NCBI RefSeq assembly: GCF_964340395.1
Contig: NC_135562.1
Location: forward strand, 12,147,543-12,211,542
Length of the DNA stretch: 64,000 nucleotides
Direction: 5' to 3'
Source of the DNA: Glandiceps talaboti
Lineage: Eukaryota; Hemichordata; Enteropneusta; Spengelidae
Below the pieces are notes generated by a model that was given only the letters and a program-made list of their open reading frames with translations, was not told the DNA's origin and did no database searches. A program made the translations under genes and the position numbers. This document shows positions 36,735 through 48,500 of this stretch, one piece after another (position 1 is the first letter of the stretch; each line of letters begins with the position of its first letter).

Positions 36735-39340
36735 GTTGTAACAGTTCTATGATAGTGGTTGTATCACACTGGTTAATAGTTCTGTGACAGTGGTTGTATC
36801 ACTGGTTAACAGTTCTGTGACAGTGGTTGTATTAAACTGGTTAACAGTTCTATGATAGTGGTTGTATTACACTGGTTAACAGTTCTGTGACAGTGGTTGT
36901 ATTAAACTGGTTAACAGTTCTATGATAGTGGTTGTATTACACTGGTTAACAGTTCTGTGATAGTGGTTGTATTACACTGGTTAACAGTTCTGTGACAGTG
37001 GTTGTATTAAACTGGTTAACAGTTCTGTGACAGTGGTTGTATTAAACTGGTTAACAGTTCTGTGATAGTGGTTGTATTACACTGGTTAACAGTTCTGTGA
37101 CAGTGGTTGTATCACACTGGTTAACAGTTCTATGACAGTGGTTGTATTAAACTGGTTAACAGTTCTGTGATAGTGGTTGTATTACACTGGTTAACAGTTC
37201 TGTGACAGTGGTTGTATCACATGCACTGGTTAACAGTTCTATGACAGTGGTTGTATTAAACTGGTTAACAGTTCTGTGATAGTGGTTGTATTACACTGGT
37301 TAACAGTTCTGTGACAGTGGTTGTATTACACTGGTTAACAGTTCTATGACAGTGGTTGTATTAAACTGGTTAACAGTTCTGTGATAGTGGTTGTATTACA
37401 CTGGTTAACAGTTCTGTGACAGTGGTTGTATCACACTGGTTAACAGTTCTATGACAGTGGTTGTATCTCACTGGTTAACAGTTCTGTGATAGTGGTTGTA
37501 TTACACTGGTTAACAGTTCTATGACAGTGGTTGTATCACTGGTTAACAGTTCTATGATAGTGGTTGTATTACACTGGTTAACAGTTCTGTGACAGTGGTT
37601 GTATTAAACTGGTTAACAGTTCTGTGATAGTGGTTGTATTACACTGGTTAACAGTTCTATGACAGTGGTTGTATCACTGGTTAACAGTTCTATGATAGTG
37701 GTTGTATTACACTGGTTAACAGTTCTGTGACTGGTTGTATTAAACTGGTTAACAGTTCTATGACAGTGGTTGTATTAAACTGGTTAACAGTTCTATGACA
37801 GTGGTTGTATTAAACTGGTTAACAGTTCTGTGACAGTGGTTGTATCACTGGTTAACAGTTCTGTGATAGTGGTTGTATTACACTGGTTAACAGTTCTGTG
37901 ACAGTGGTTGTATCACACTGGTTAACAGTTCTATGATAGTGGTTGTATCACTGGTTAACAGTTCTATGATAGTGGTTGTATCACTGGTTAACAGTTCTAT
38001 GATAGTGGTTGTATCACTGGTTAACAGTTCTATGATAGCGGTTGTATCACTGGTTAACAGTTCTATGACAGTGGTTGTATCACTGGTTAACAGTTCTGTG
38101 ACAGTGGTTGTATTACACTGGTTAACAGTTCTGTGACAGTGGTTGTATCACTGGTTAACAGTTCTGTGACAGTGGTTGTATCACTGGTTAACAGTTCTGT
38201 GATAGTGGTTGTATTAAACTGGTTAACAGTTCTGTGACAGTGGTTGTATTAAACTGGTTAACAGTTCTATGACAGTGGTTGTATTAAACTGGTTAACAGT
38301 TCTGTGACAGTGGTTGTATCACTGGTTAACAGTTCTATGATAGTGGTTGTATCACTGGTTAACAGTTCTATGATAGTGGTTGTATCACTGGTTAACAGTT
38401 CTATGATAGTGGTTGTATTACACTGGTTAACAGTTCTGTGACAGTGGTTGTATTACACTGGTTAACAGTTCTGTGACAGTGGTTGTATTACACTGGTTAA
38501 CAGTTCTATGATAGTGGTTGTATTACACTGGTTAACAGTTCTGTGATAGTGGTTGTATCACTGGTTAACAGTTCTGTGACAGTGGTTGTATTACACTGGT
38601 TAACAGTTCTATGACAGTGGTTGTATTACACTAGTTAACAGTTCTGTGACAGTGGTTGTATTAAACTGGTTAACAGTTCTATGACAGTGGTTGTATTACA
38701 CTGGTTAACAGTTCTGTGACAGTGGTTGTATTAAACTGGTTAACAGTTCTATGACAGTGGTTGTATTACACTGGTTAACAGTTCTGTGACAGTGGTTGTA
38801 TTACACTGGTTAACAGTTCTATGACAGTGGTTGTATTACACTGGTTAACAGTTCTGTGATAGTGGTTGTATCACACTGGTTAACAGTTCTATGACAGTGG
38901 TTGTATTACACTGGTTAACAGTTCTGTGACAGTGGTTGTATTACACTGGTTAACAGTTCTATGATTGTGGTTGTATCACTGGTTAACAGTTCTGTGATAG
39001 TGGTTGTATCACTGGTTAACAGTTCTATGATTGTGGTTGTATCACTGGTTAACAGTTCTGTGACAGTGGTTGTATCACTGGTTAACAGTTCTATGATTGT
39101 GGTTGTATCACTGGTTAACAGTTCTGTGATAGTGGTTGTATTAAACTGGTTAACAGTTCTATGACAGTGGTTGTATTACACTGGTTAACAGTTCTATGAC
39201 AGTGGTTGTATTACACTGGTTAACAGTTCTGTGACAGTGGTTGTATTACACTGGTTAACAGTTCTGTGACAGTGGTTGTATTACACTAGTTAACAGTTCT
39301 GTGACAGTGGTTGTATTACACTGGTTATCATTACATTTAT
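36735..39340. repeat. 35/33-bp minisatellite, about 75 copies
   Basis: The unit ACTGGTTAACAGTTCTGTGA continues with CAGTGGTTGTATTAC (35 bp); a 33-bp form lacks two bases (GTATC before ACTGG). Stretches of 33-bp units stay in frame and give false open frames near 37,933 and 38,961. Each unit contains the palindrome GTTAAC. The core TAACAGTTC-x-GTGA plus GGTTGTAT is shared with the neighbouring 77-bp unit. Confidence 0.95.
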
Positions 39341-39344
39341 AAAC

Positions 39345-39850
39345 AGTGACCTTTGACCTGACATAATTCAAGTGGAATGTCAATCCAGGAAATAAAGTTA
39401 TTTTCATAAACTTTGGTTTCTGGAAAGTCCTTTCAAGATGTCACATCACATAATTTTCACTCTGTTGCCAAGAAACGACAAATTAAAACTTTTCATCTGG
39501 ATTGTTCTTTCAGTGGAACACCATTGGTCTTAGCAGACATGAATGTTCATTACACACACACTGAATAGTTATGACTATTTATGTGACTTAAATAAACCCT
39601 CAAGAGTCAATGAATATTCAGTGTGCATCTAATAAATATCTATCTTTTACATAAACCCATTATGCATTGGTGTCCCACTGAAAGAACATTAGAGGCAAAA
39701 AATTTGGTCTTTCTTAGCACCAAGTGAAATTATCATGTGATGTAAAATCATGAAATGACTCTCCAGAACCCAAAGTTTATATAAAAAAAAAAACCTTTAT
39801 CTACTAGATTGGTGATTTCCCCTTTAATGAAAGGATATTTTACATAATGA
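39345..39850. repeat. Large imperfect palindrome (foldback or MITE-like)
   Basis: The sequence folds on itself around about 39,595. Matching arm pairs include AAACTTTGGTTTCTGG (about 39,408) with CCAGAACCCAAAGTTT (about 39,762), CTTTCAGTGGAACACCA (39,508) with TGGTGTCCCACTGAAAG (39,669), and ACACTGAATA (39,558) with TATTCAGTGT (39,614). Weaker pairing extends outwards. It looks like a short non-autonomous palindromic element lying just 3' of the NLR gene. No clear target duplication was found. Confidence 0.65.
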
Positions 39851-40345
39851 CGTTCAAAGTATGAAATAAACCTATTAAGTTGACATCATAACAAATTGAC
39901 ATGTATACTAAATACAGACTTTATCTCATAGTTTTACTTATTACGTGTAAACTGTGTATTAAAAGAACAATTAAAATTATTAATATCATGTACAACAACA
40001 AGCTAATCAACAATGTTTGAAAAATTAATATTAATTTATGCTAATTACATCAAAATGTACTAGACTGATATTCATTTTTAACTCTGGCCAAACATATTCT
40101 ATAAACTGATAAAATTATTGTTAAGGTCAAAGGTCAACTATTAGAATCTAATGTATCAGGTTTAACATTCACTGTGTTTGGTCGTGATGTCCTCTACACT
40201 GAATATTGAGTACCTGTTCAGTTCAGTGTAAAGGACATAACTACCAATATTGTTTTAACTATGTCAATATTAGGTGATACATCTTACGCTATAAACTGAT
40301 AACATTAATTAAAGGTCAACTATTAGAATGTAATAAGTATCAGGT
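39851..40345. other. 3' flank of the NLR gene with duplicated end
   Basis: About 105 bp at 40,095-40,203 is a direct repeat of 40,289-40,390 (TCAACTATTAGAAT, TATCAGGTTTAA, TTCACTGTGTTTGG), the latter covering the last codons and stop of the gene. In addition 40,178-40,203 and 40,222-40,247 form a 26-bp inverted pair with an 18-base loop. I could not single out a polyadenylation signal. Confidence 0.6.
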
Positions 40346-43110
40346 TTAATATTCACTGTGTTTGGTAGTAATGTCCTTTACACTGAACTGAACTGTGTGT
40401 TTGTATTCAATACTATCATCATACAAATTAAGGAATGGAGTCACATTGTATTCATAAGACCAATCTGTTGGTTTCTGTTGACTAGCAATGATATCCTGAA
40501 TCTCAGTAACTTTCTCATCAATGATATCATAACACTTAGTATAGAATGTGATTGACTTCAGTGTACACTGATTTGTCTCTATTGATCTGATTACAGATGG
40601 AAATAAACATTGGACTGCACCTAGTATGTAAGGATGTACAGATGAATGGTACAAGTACTTGTACTTAGAATTCCTACTACACAGTGTTAAATACTGAATA
40701 ATCTTATTCTGTTGCAATGCTTCTTTGATAGGATCCCACATCTTACTATTATACTTATAGAAATCAACACTGAGAGACTTCACACATCTGTTATGTTTTA
40801 TAAATTTACATACACTATGAACTGCTGTACTTGATAATTCTCCAATCCCTATCTCAGTCAATGTAGTGTTGGTAGATAACACATCCAATATGTCATTGTC
40901 AGTGTTAAATACACTATCACTGGTCAGAGTAAAGGATTTCAAACTATCACTTGGACACTTTAAAGATTCAGTAAGTTTTGGTATTAAACTCTTGATTAGA
41001 CTTTCAGACAAACCATCTACATATAATTCAAATATTTCAGTAGTTTGACATTTCTCAATAAATTCACACAACATTTCTACATTATTTCCATTTAGTTTAC
41101 AGTCTCTAAATTGTAGGTTCACTTTGTTAGGACCACTCTGTATTAAACTATCAGAAACAATTTCAGACAATTGACATGTATGATATGAATCTGACCTTAC
41201 ATGAAATGTGAAACTTTGTATTGACTTGTTCTTACAAAGAGTGTTCTCTAGGTCCTGTATTTTATTCCTTAATGCTTCATCATCATCATCATGGCCCCTT
41301 CTACAGTATATATAGACTGAAAAACTACAAAGAGTAGGACATTCTACCAACATTATGATCTTATCAAATACATTTACTGTGGTTTTCTGTGAGTAACTTA
41401 AACTTAACATTACTGATGAGAGTATGATATTGCCTTGCTTTAATTCATCTGATAACATTGTAAGGTGAGGTAGAGTGGTATTGTGTAAAACTAATGTATC
41501 TATAACTCTAGTGGTTCTATGTTTATTCTGAAGTTTCAAGAAATGTGAAATACAATCAAAACTACAGTCTTTTGAAGTTATTCTGATCAATGGGTAATTA
41601 ACTGTTTGTAAAATTCTACTGTCTGAATTATGTTTAATATATACCAACATTTTTGATATTGATTGAACGTCAATAGATGACAAACAATCTTCTCCCCATT
41701 GACATTCATACAAACAAAGTAAACATATACCCCAAATAGATGATGATGCATCTTTCCCTCTCCAAAAGATAGATTTGGAGTTACGTATCTTTTTAATGTT
41801 ATTGCTAAATGCCTGAAAGAGATAACAAGCTCCTATTTTCCCTACAAGCCCAGCAAGAAATTGTAGTACGGTCAAGTTCTTCTTTTTGCTTCTTAGGAGT
41901 TTCTTAAGATATTTGTCATCACCATCTTCTAATACATGAGCAAGATGCATAGCTGAGAAATATTCAAGCCATGTCTTGTGATAGAAGAAGTAGAGTTTTT
42001 CTGTCTTTGTTCTTGATGGTCCATCATCTCTTACTAGCAAACCTAACTCTAATGAAATATCTGACGAAATATCTGCCTTGGTGAACATAGATTCACCTTT
42101 CAAGTACAGATTCCATGCATCGGCAGCTAGCTTATCTCTTGCATTAATGACATCCTGTGGTAAGTTACCATCTTGTAATGCTATGTTATTCTTAACACAG
42201 TATCTTTTAAGAATACAATCTAGTATCTCAGAGTAAAGGCCTGTTAATTTTGTGGGAAATGTGAATGTATTTTTATCCTGATTATCTTCCCAAAGAATAC
42301 ACAGGAATGATACATGCAATGGGTTGACCAAGAGATCCTTTGTAAAAACCTCTTTGTTAACTTTCTTTTGTCTCTTTATTTCCTTAATGAGCCTTTCACT
42401 TATACTCTTGTCTTCAAATGTTTGAAAGTATTTATTCACATAGTCTGTCATTCGCTTATCTGTGAATCCCTCAACAGTGAAATGTAAATCACAGTTACCT
42501 AGATACCTGTCACATTTGTGTGGTCTAGTAGTAACAATAGTTGTACACCAAATAAGTCTTTCACCCGAAATGAGGTCTGGGATTTGAGTTTGTTGTAATC
42601 TGATTTCATTAATTTCATCAAGACCATCAAGCAGGAATAAGACTGACTTCTCATTTTCGGAAATGAAGTCTTCAAGTGTTTTCTTGGAGACATTTCTATC
42701 TTTGGGTATTAGCTGATTAAATACCTCATCTATAATGTTATCTTTTGTGACATGTCTCATTTCTAGATAGAAAACTAGTTTATATTTGTCAAGTCTACCT
42801 TGTGCCCAATCATATGCTAGTTTTCCACATAAAGTTGATTTACCTATAGCTGGTGCACCTTCTATAGTGATACGATTTGTACTATCTGGTCCTTCAGTAA
42901 CATTTTCAAAGATTTTGTGGATATCTTCAAATGCTTGCCCAACTTGCAACTTGCCTCTTTTAGCATGCTTTACTTTTAGCTGTGTGTAAACTTCTTCCAG
43001 GTTCAGGTTACACCTTTCATTCCATGGAATTGGTTTGTGGTTCCTGAAGTGCTTTATATATGTTTTCTGCAGCAATGGAATTAACACAGTCTCAACTGCT
43101 GACAACTTGT
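40346..43110 (-). CDS. NLR gene exon 5: NACHT ATPase and LRR-like C-terminus
   Basis: The exon opens after TTTTTTCAG and runs 921 codons to TAA at 40,348-40,346. There is no ATG at its head, so it must be entered by splicing. A pre-NACHT helix contains PIPWNERCNLNLEEVY. Walker A is GAPAIGKST (840-848) and Walker B is VLFLLDGLDE (912-921). The sensor-like segment is TTIVTTRP (Arg951), with NPLHVSFLC at about 1018. A winged-helix stretch contains FFYHKTWLEYFSAMHLA, with the NACHT-typical His1133. These residues are all as expected for a nucleotide-binding NACHT. The remaining 500 residues hold repeated L-x-x-L-x-L patterns (for example LTEIGIGEL, VKSLSVDF, IFELYVDGL), best read as divergent ribonuclease-inhibitor-type LRRs. 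Confidence 0.9.
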
Positions 43111-45465
43111 CTGAAAAAACAAAGTATGAAAATTTTTATTTTTTGTTGCAACATTGATTCCCAATACTAGACAAGTTATTAATAGATCATATTTGATAAA
43201 ACTAGCCTGGGATGTATAATTAAAGGCAATTTCTTTTCAATTATGATTCATTAATTCAAGGTGAAACATGGTGATCTAATCTAGTGTGCTCATTACAATG
43301 GACAAGTAATATAATGGGCGTTCAGTTAATTTCATTCATTCAATAAAACAATGTTACATTGTTTTTGCTACTTGAGTATAATTATGAAATAATATTGACC
43401 AAGACCTTCTTTCTAACTTAACCGTATTAACTGTGAACAATACCCCAAAGAATGGGTAAAGGTTTGTTGTTGTGAAAGTGATTTGTAAACAAATTAGGTA
43501 AATACAAGTAATCACTCTGTCCTCAGACCACTTTTAGTGGTCGGAGCTTTGTCACATGATGTCTGTACTTGCATTCCATAGCTTCCATGTATATTGACAC
43601 ATCACCATGCATAAATAGTTTGATGAGTTTACTTTTGATTACAAGTGATTATTTGTGTTTAAAGGCGAACAAAGCTTTTACATTTTTTTTTGCATTATAA
43701 ATGAATTACAAAAGCAGAACTTGGACTATGGTGTTTCACACTTTTAATCGAGTAGAGAAACACAGTAAAGTTGTTTATCAATTGAAAATTACCATTGGTG
43801 ATCCATTTGGGCACTTAAAGATAAGACATTATGTCCTTATCTGTATCTGTATCTGTACCTGTATCTGTACCTGCACATGTATCTGTATCTTTACCTGTAC
43901 CTGTATCTGTATCTGTACATGTACCTGTATATGTATCTGAATCTGTATCTGTATTTGTACCTGTACCTTACCTGTATCTGTGCCTGTACCTGTACCTGTA
44001 CCTGTATCTGTATCTGTACCTGTACATGTATCTGTACCTGTACTTGTACCTGTACCTGTATCTCTATCTGTACCTGTACCTGTATATGTATCTGAATCTG
44101 TATCTGTATTTGTACCTGTACCTGTACCTGTACCTGTACATGTACATGTATCTGTACATGTACCTGTATATGTATCTGAATCTGTATCTGTATTTGTACC
44201 TGTACCTTACCTGTATCTGTGCCTGTACCTGTACCTGTACCTGTATATGTATATGTATCTGAATCTGTATCTGTATTTGTACCTGTACCTGTACATGTAT
44301 CTGTACATGTACCTGTATATGTATCTGAATCTGTATTTGTACCTGTACCTTACCTGTATCTGTGCCTGTACCTGTACCTGTATCTGTATCTGTACATGTA
44401 CATGTATCTGTACATGTACCTGTATATGTATCTGAATCTGTATCTGTATTTGTACCTGTACCTGTACATGTACATGTATCTGTACATGTACCTGTATATG
44501 TATCTGAATCTGTATCTGTATTTGTACCTGTACCTTACCTGTATCTGTGCCTGTACCTGTACCTGTATCTGTATCTGTATCTGTACCTGTACATGTATCT
44601 GTACCTGTACCTGTATCTCTATCTGTATATATATCTGTATCTGTATCTGTACCTGTACCTGTACATGTATCTGTACCTGTACATGTATCTGTACATGTAT
44701 TTGTACCTGTATCTGTATATGTATATGTATCTGTATCTGTACCAGCTGTACCTGTACCTGTACCTGTATCTGTATCTGTATCTGTACCTGTATCTCTATC
44801 TGTATATGTATCTGTATCTGTACCTGTACTTGTACCTGTATCTATATCTATATCTATATCTGTATCTGTACCCTACCTGTATCTGTACCTGTACCTGTAT
44901 CTGTACCTGTACCTGTATCTGTATCTGTACCTGTACATGTATCTGTATCTGTATCTGTATCTGTATCTGTATCTGTATCGTAGACGTTCAAGCACCAATA
45001 CTGGTTGTCACATACATATTTTGTACAAAGACCATTGTTCTCATTATAACTATTCACTTAGTAAATTTACTTTAAGTCTTGTTAAGAAGTTACAAGCTGT
45101 CTTACCTTCACTTTGGTGGCTTGGACTGGATGGTATTTGTCCAGTAATATCCGATATATGTCGTGGTCCAGTTGGCTGGAAATTATTTGGTGTTGAACAC
45201 TCAGAACCTTGTGGTCTGTCAGCTGTGTTAATTGGCATCTCTCCTACATGAACATAGATAACATAGGAATGTAATTTTGAAAACATGGAAATTAAAGTAA
45301 TGAATTAAACAACATCGGTACACCAAAATAACTTAAGTTTGATTATTTTTGCAATACATACCTCTCACAAGATAATCCTGTACCATTGATTGCTGTGGAA
45401 TGGGTGAACGTCCTTGCAGTACATTAGGTTGATATCCAGTAGTTGATGGATGATGAGAATAGTTC

Positions 45466-45523
<58 letters not shown>

Positions 45524-48500
45524 GGCGTACTAAGAACTGTGGGGTATCTTCCACTTGAACAACATTAGACAGACCAGTAGAAGCTGACACCTGGTGAGCA
45601 TACTTCTCAGTTTGTGGTGACTGACTGACTGAAGTCTCTTGTGATGACCAATGTCCATGTGAACTACTAGAAAGATGACCTGAATCTAGAACTTGGTGAG
45701 AACCATGACTCCCGATGTGTGGCATCTGACCAACTGAAGTCTGTACTGTATTATACTCAAGTACAGTACCACGACATGGTTGGCCTAAGATTGTTTTTTG
45801 GTGAGACTGATATTCTTGTGGTGGTGTGTGATGGGATGATGTGTGAACTGCATTGTTGGATGGGTGGCTTAAATGTGGCACCTGGTAAGACCGATCCCCA
45901 AATTGTTGTGTTTGACTGATCAGCCTCTGTGTGTTCCTTTGTCCATGGTAGGAATGACTGTACTGTGATGGTAGTTGGTGCTGGGGGACTGATGTATGGT
46001 GGTGAACTGGTGGTCGATGTCCCTGTACATGTGGAAGATACCCTGTAAATGTTTGGTAATCATGAAGCGATGGTATTTGATGTGAGATAATTGATGTAGT
46101 TTGGCAAACTGCAGGTCGATGTCCTTGTACATCTTGAAATGAATGTGCTGAAGGGGATGATTGGTAAGAAAATCCTATACTTTGTGATAGTTCCTGGTTT
46201 GATGGCACTGTACCATGCCAAATATTAGGTCCAGTGCTTCTAGATGGCACTTGGTAAGAATGGCTCCCATGTAGAGGTGTGTGACTGCCTGATGTTGGCA
46301 CTGTAAGAAAATCAGTATGAGATGGGTGGCCTGACAGTGGCATCTGATAGGAGTGATTTTCAGATTGTATTTGACTGACTGAAGTCTGTACATGTTCAAT
46401 GTTAGAAGATTGCATTCCATAAGTATGACTACCAGTATGCTGTGATTGCAATTGATGCCTGAACATTGATGTCTGTTGGCAAGCTGCTGGTCTTTGTAAA
46501 TGTTGGGATGGATACTCTGTAAATGATAATTTGTACATAGGACTATTAGTTGGTATGGGGTATTGGATGACTGATGTAGTTTGACAAACTGCTGGCCTTA
46601 GTTGGCTTTGAAATAAATACTCTGAAGGTGGTGCTTGGTAAGTGTAAACTTGACTTCGCTGTCTTGGTAATTCCTGGTTTGATGGTATTGTATTGTATGC
46701 AATATCAGATGAAGGGCCTATAACTGGAGATTGGTAAGAATGACTTTCCTGTAGATGTGTGAGACTAAATGCTGTTGGAACTGTATGATGGACATCATGA
46801 GAGTGATGGCCTGTAAGTTGCCCAGTTTGTGGTGTTTGGCTAACTGAAGTCTGCACTGTATGTCCCTGTTCAGTATTATATGGATACACTGTAGATGGCT
46901 CTTGATGAATCTGTTGTGTTGGCACTGGTTGTTTATAGGGAACATGCAGAGTGTGAAGTGCATATTTCTGTGATGGCACTTGGTAAACTTGATTCTGAGG
47001 TGTTTGTATTTGATGAACTGAAGTCTGTTTAGTATTATCTCCATGTACACCATGATATGGATGGACTGAAGTTGAGGGTGTTTGAATGAAGTTTCCTTGT
47101 CTATAAGTGTCAATAGATTGGTCATTTGGAACTCCTGGTTCTTGAAATTGACCTAAAAAGTAGGACACAAAGACTTATGGTAAATGATACAACTTTTATT
47201 TGGATAGTTGATTCATTGCTTTATACCTTAATAATAGTATTCTCATTGCATTGAAATTGGAGATGATCTCACATGTCTGATAAAGTTACATCATACATGT
47301 CATAAAGCTATGACTGCACATGCTATCACTATATAAATATATCCTGTGGTAGGATCACATCACATGTTCTATACTATGATTCTCTTCTGTAACTGTGATC
47401 ACTGTGGAAATGTTCAATATTTTAGTACTAAAAAAATCAGACATGTCGTCATATATAGTCAGGGCGCAAAGGGTGAAATTTCGAGAAAAAAAATTGCCCG
47501 GCTTGAAGTACAATTTTTGGCAGTATATTTGGTTAGAGTAACATCCGGGCCTTCAGAAAACTGATGTTGTCCCTCTGGATTCTCTTGTGCAAACTCACAG
47601 GAGATGGTTTCCTTGGTAACATTGACATCATTAAAAACGCCATATCTCCTGCCCCAGAAATGCTATAATCATAATTAAAGTGTGTGCATATATATTTGAA
47701 AGGAAAGGTAACACAATGATTACATAACCTTTTCGATTCAAGCTTAGGGTCAATGTCGAAATTCAAGGTCACCACAATATTTTCACCCACTTAAGTCGAA
47801 ATATGAACAGGTGTTATTGAAACACTAACAGTTGTTTTCCCTAGCTACCACCAAGACATAATGTGTAAATCTGCAAATCGGTCTCAAATAGCAAATTATA
47901 TAGTCTTTCAGAAAAAGCAAAAGCATATTTTAATTTGGCTCTTCTTCCTAAAACATTCTGAACCGCTATCCTATCAGGTCCCTAATTACACAACTGGGTT
48001 GCACAGTCATGGTTCTAACTTTTCCTGTGGACTTCAGCCATTCAGAAACAAATGGTGTCATGTTCAAACTTACAATTTCCATATTCCAAGCCAGTTAATC
48101 TTACCATTTTACCATCTATGATTGAAAACACTTTTCGAAGTGGGTGGGATCATCTACCTTCAAGTTGATAACTTTAATTTAATTTAAGAGAACATTAATG
48201 TCAGTCCCAGACTTCAAAACATTACAACTGATGATGTACAATGATTTTTTACCTTGATTAGATCGACATCCTGTATCTCTCTTTAAAGTTTCCTGTACAA
48301 GTTGTTGACGTCCAACTTTACCCAACAATTCCTCTAGTAGTGTAGTATCACATTCATTAATAAGGCCCCTGTCAGACAGAGTTTTGAATAATTCATACGG
48401 AGCTTTGATTTTCTCTAAAGTAGCCCTTGGCACTCTCCTCTCACAGTAACTCTTCATCTTTGCAAGTTCATCTGAGAAAAAAAAATTATCATGGAAAATG

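Noticed and set aside
37933-39164. Repeated-peptide frames (SLVNSSMIVVV)
   Set aside because: They reflect runs of the 33-bp form of the minisatellite, which happens to be divisible by three. Neighbouring 35-bp units break the frame.
35076-39340. CRISPR-like direct repeats
   Set aside because: The units are contiguous tandem repeats with no unique spacers, and the DNA is from an animal.
43103-43105. A start codon for a separate NACHT-only protein
   Set aside because: The codon is TTG, directly behind a strong splice acceptor (TTTTTTCAG), and the frame joins the upstream exons exactly. It is an exon boundary and not a start.
43831-45251. Long plus-strand frames of up to 254 codons (YLYLYLY, VPVPVSV, CTCTCIC)
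   Set aside because: They come from the hexamer satellite in intron 4 of the opposite-strand gene; all three frames stay open because the repeat lacks stops.
45719-47125. Other-frame open stretches of 60-135 codons in the Q-rich exon
   Set aside because: They are shadows of exon 3 in other frames, kept open by its biased composition.
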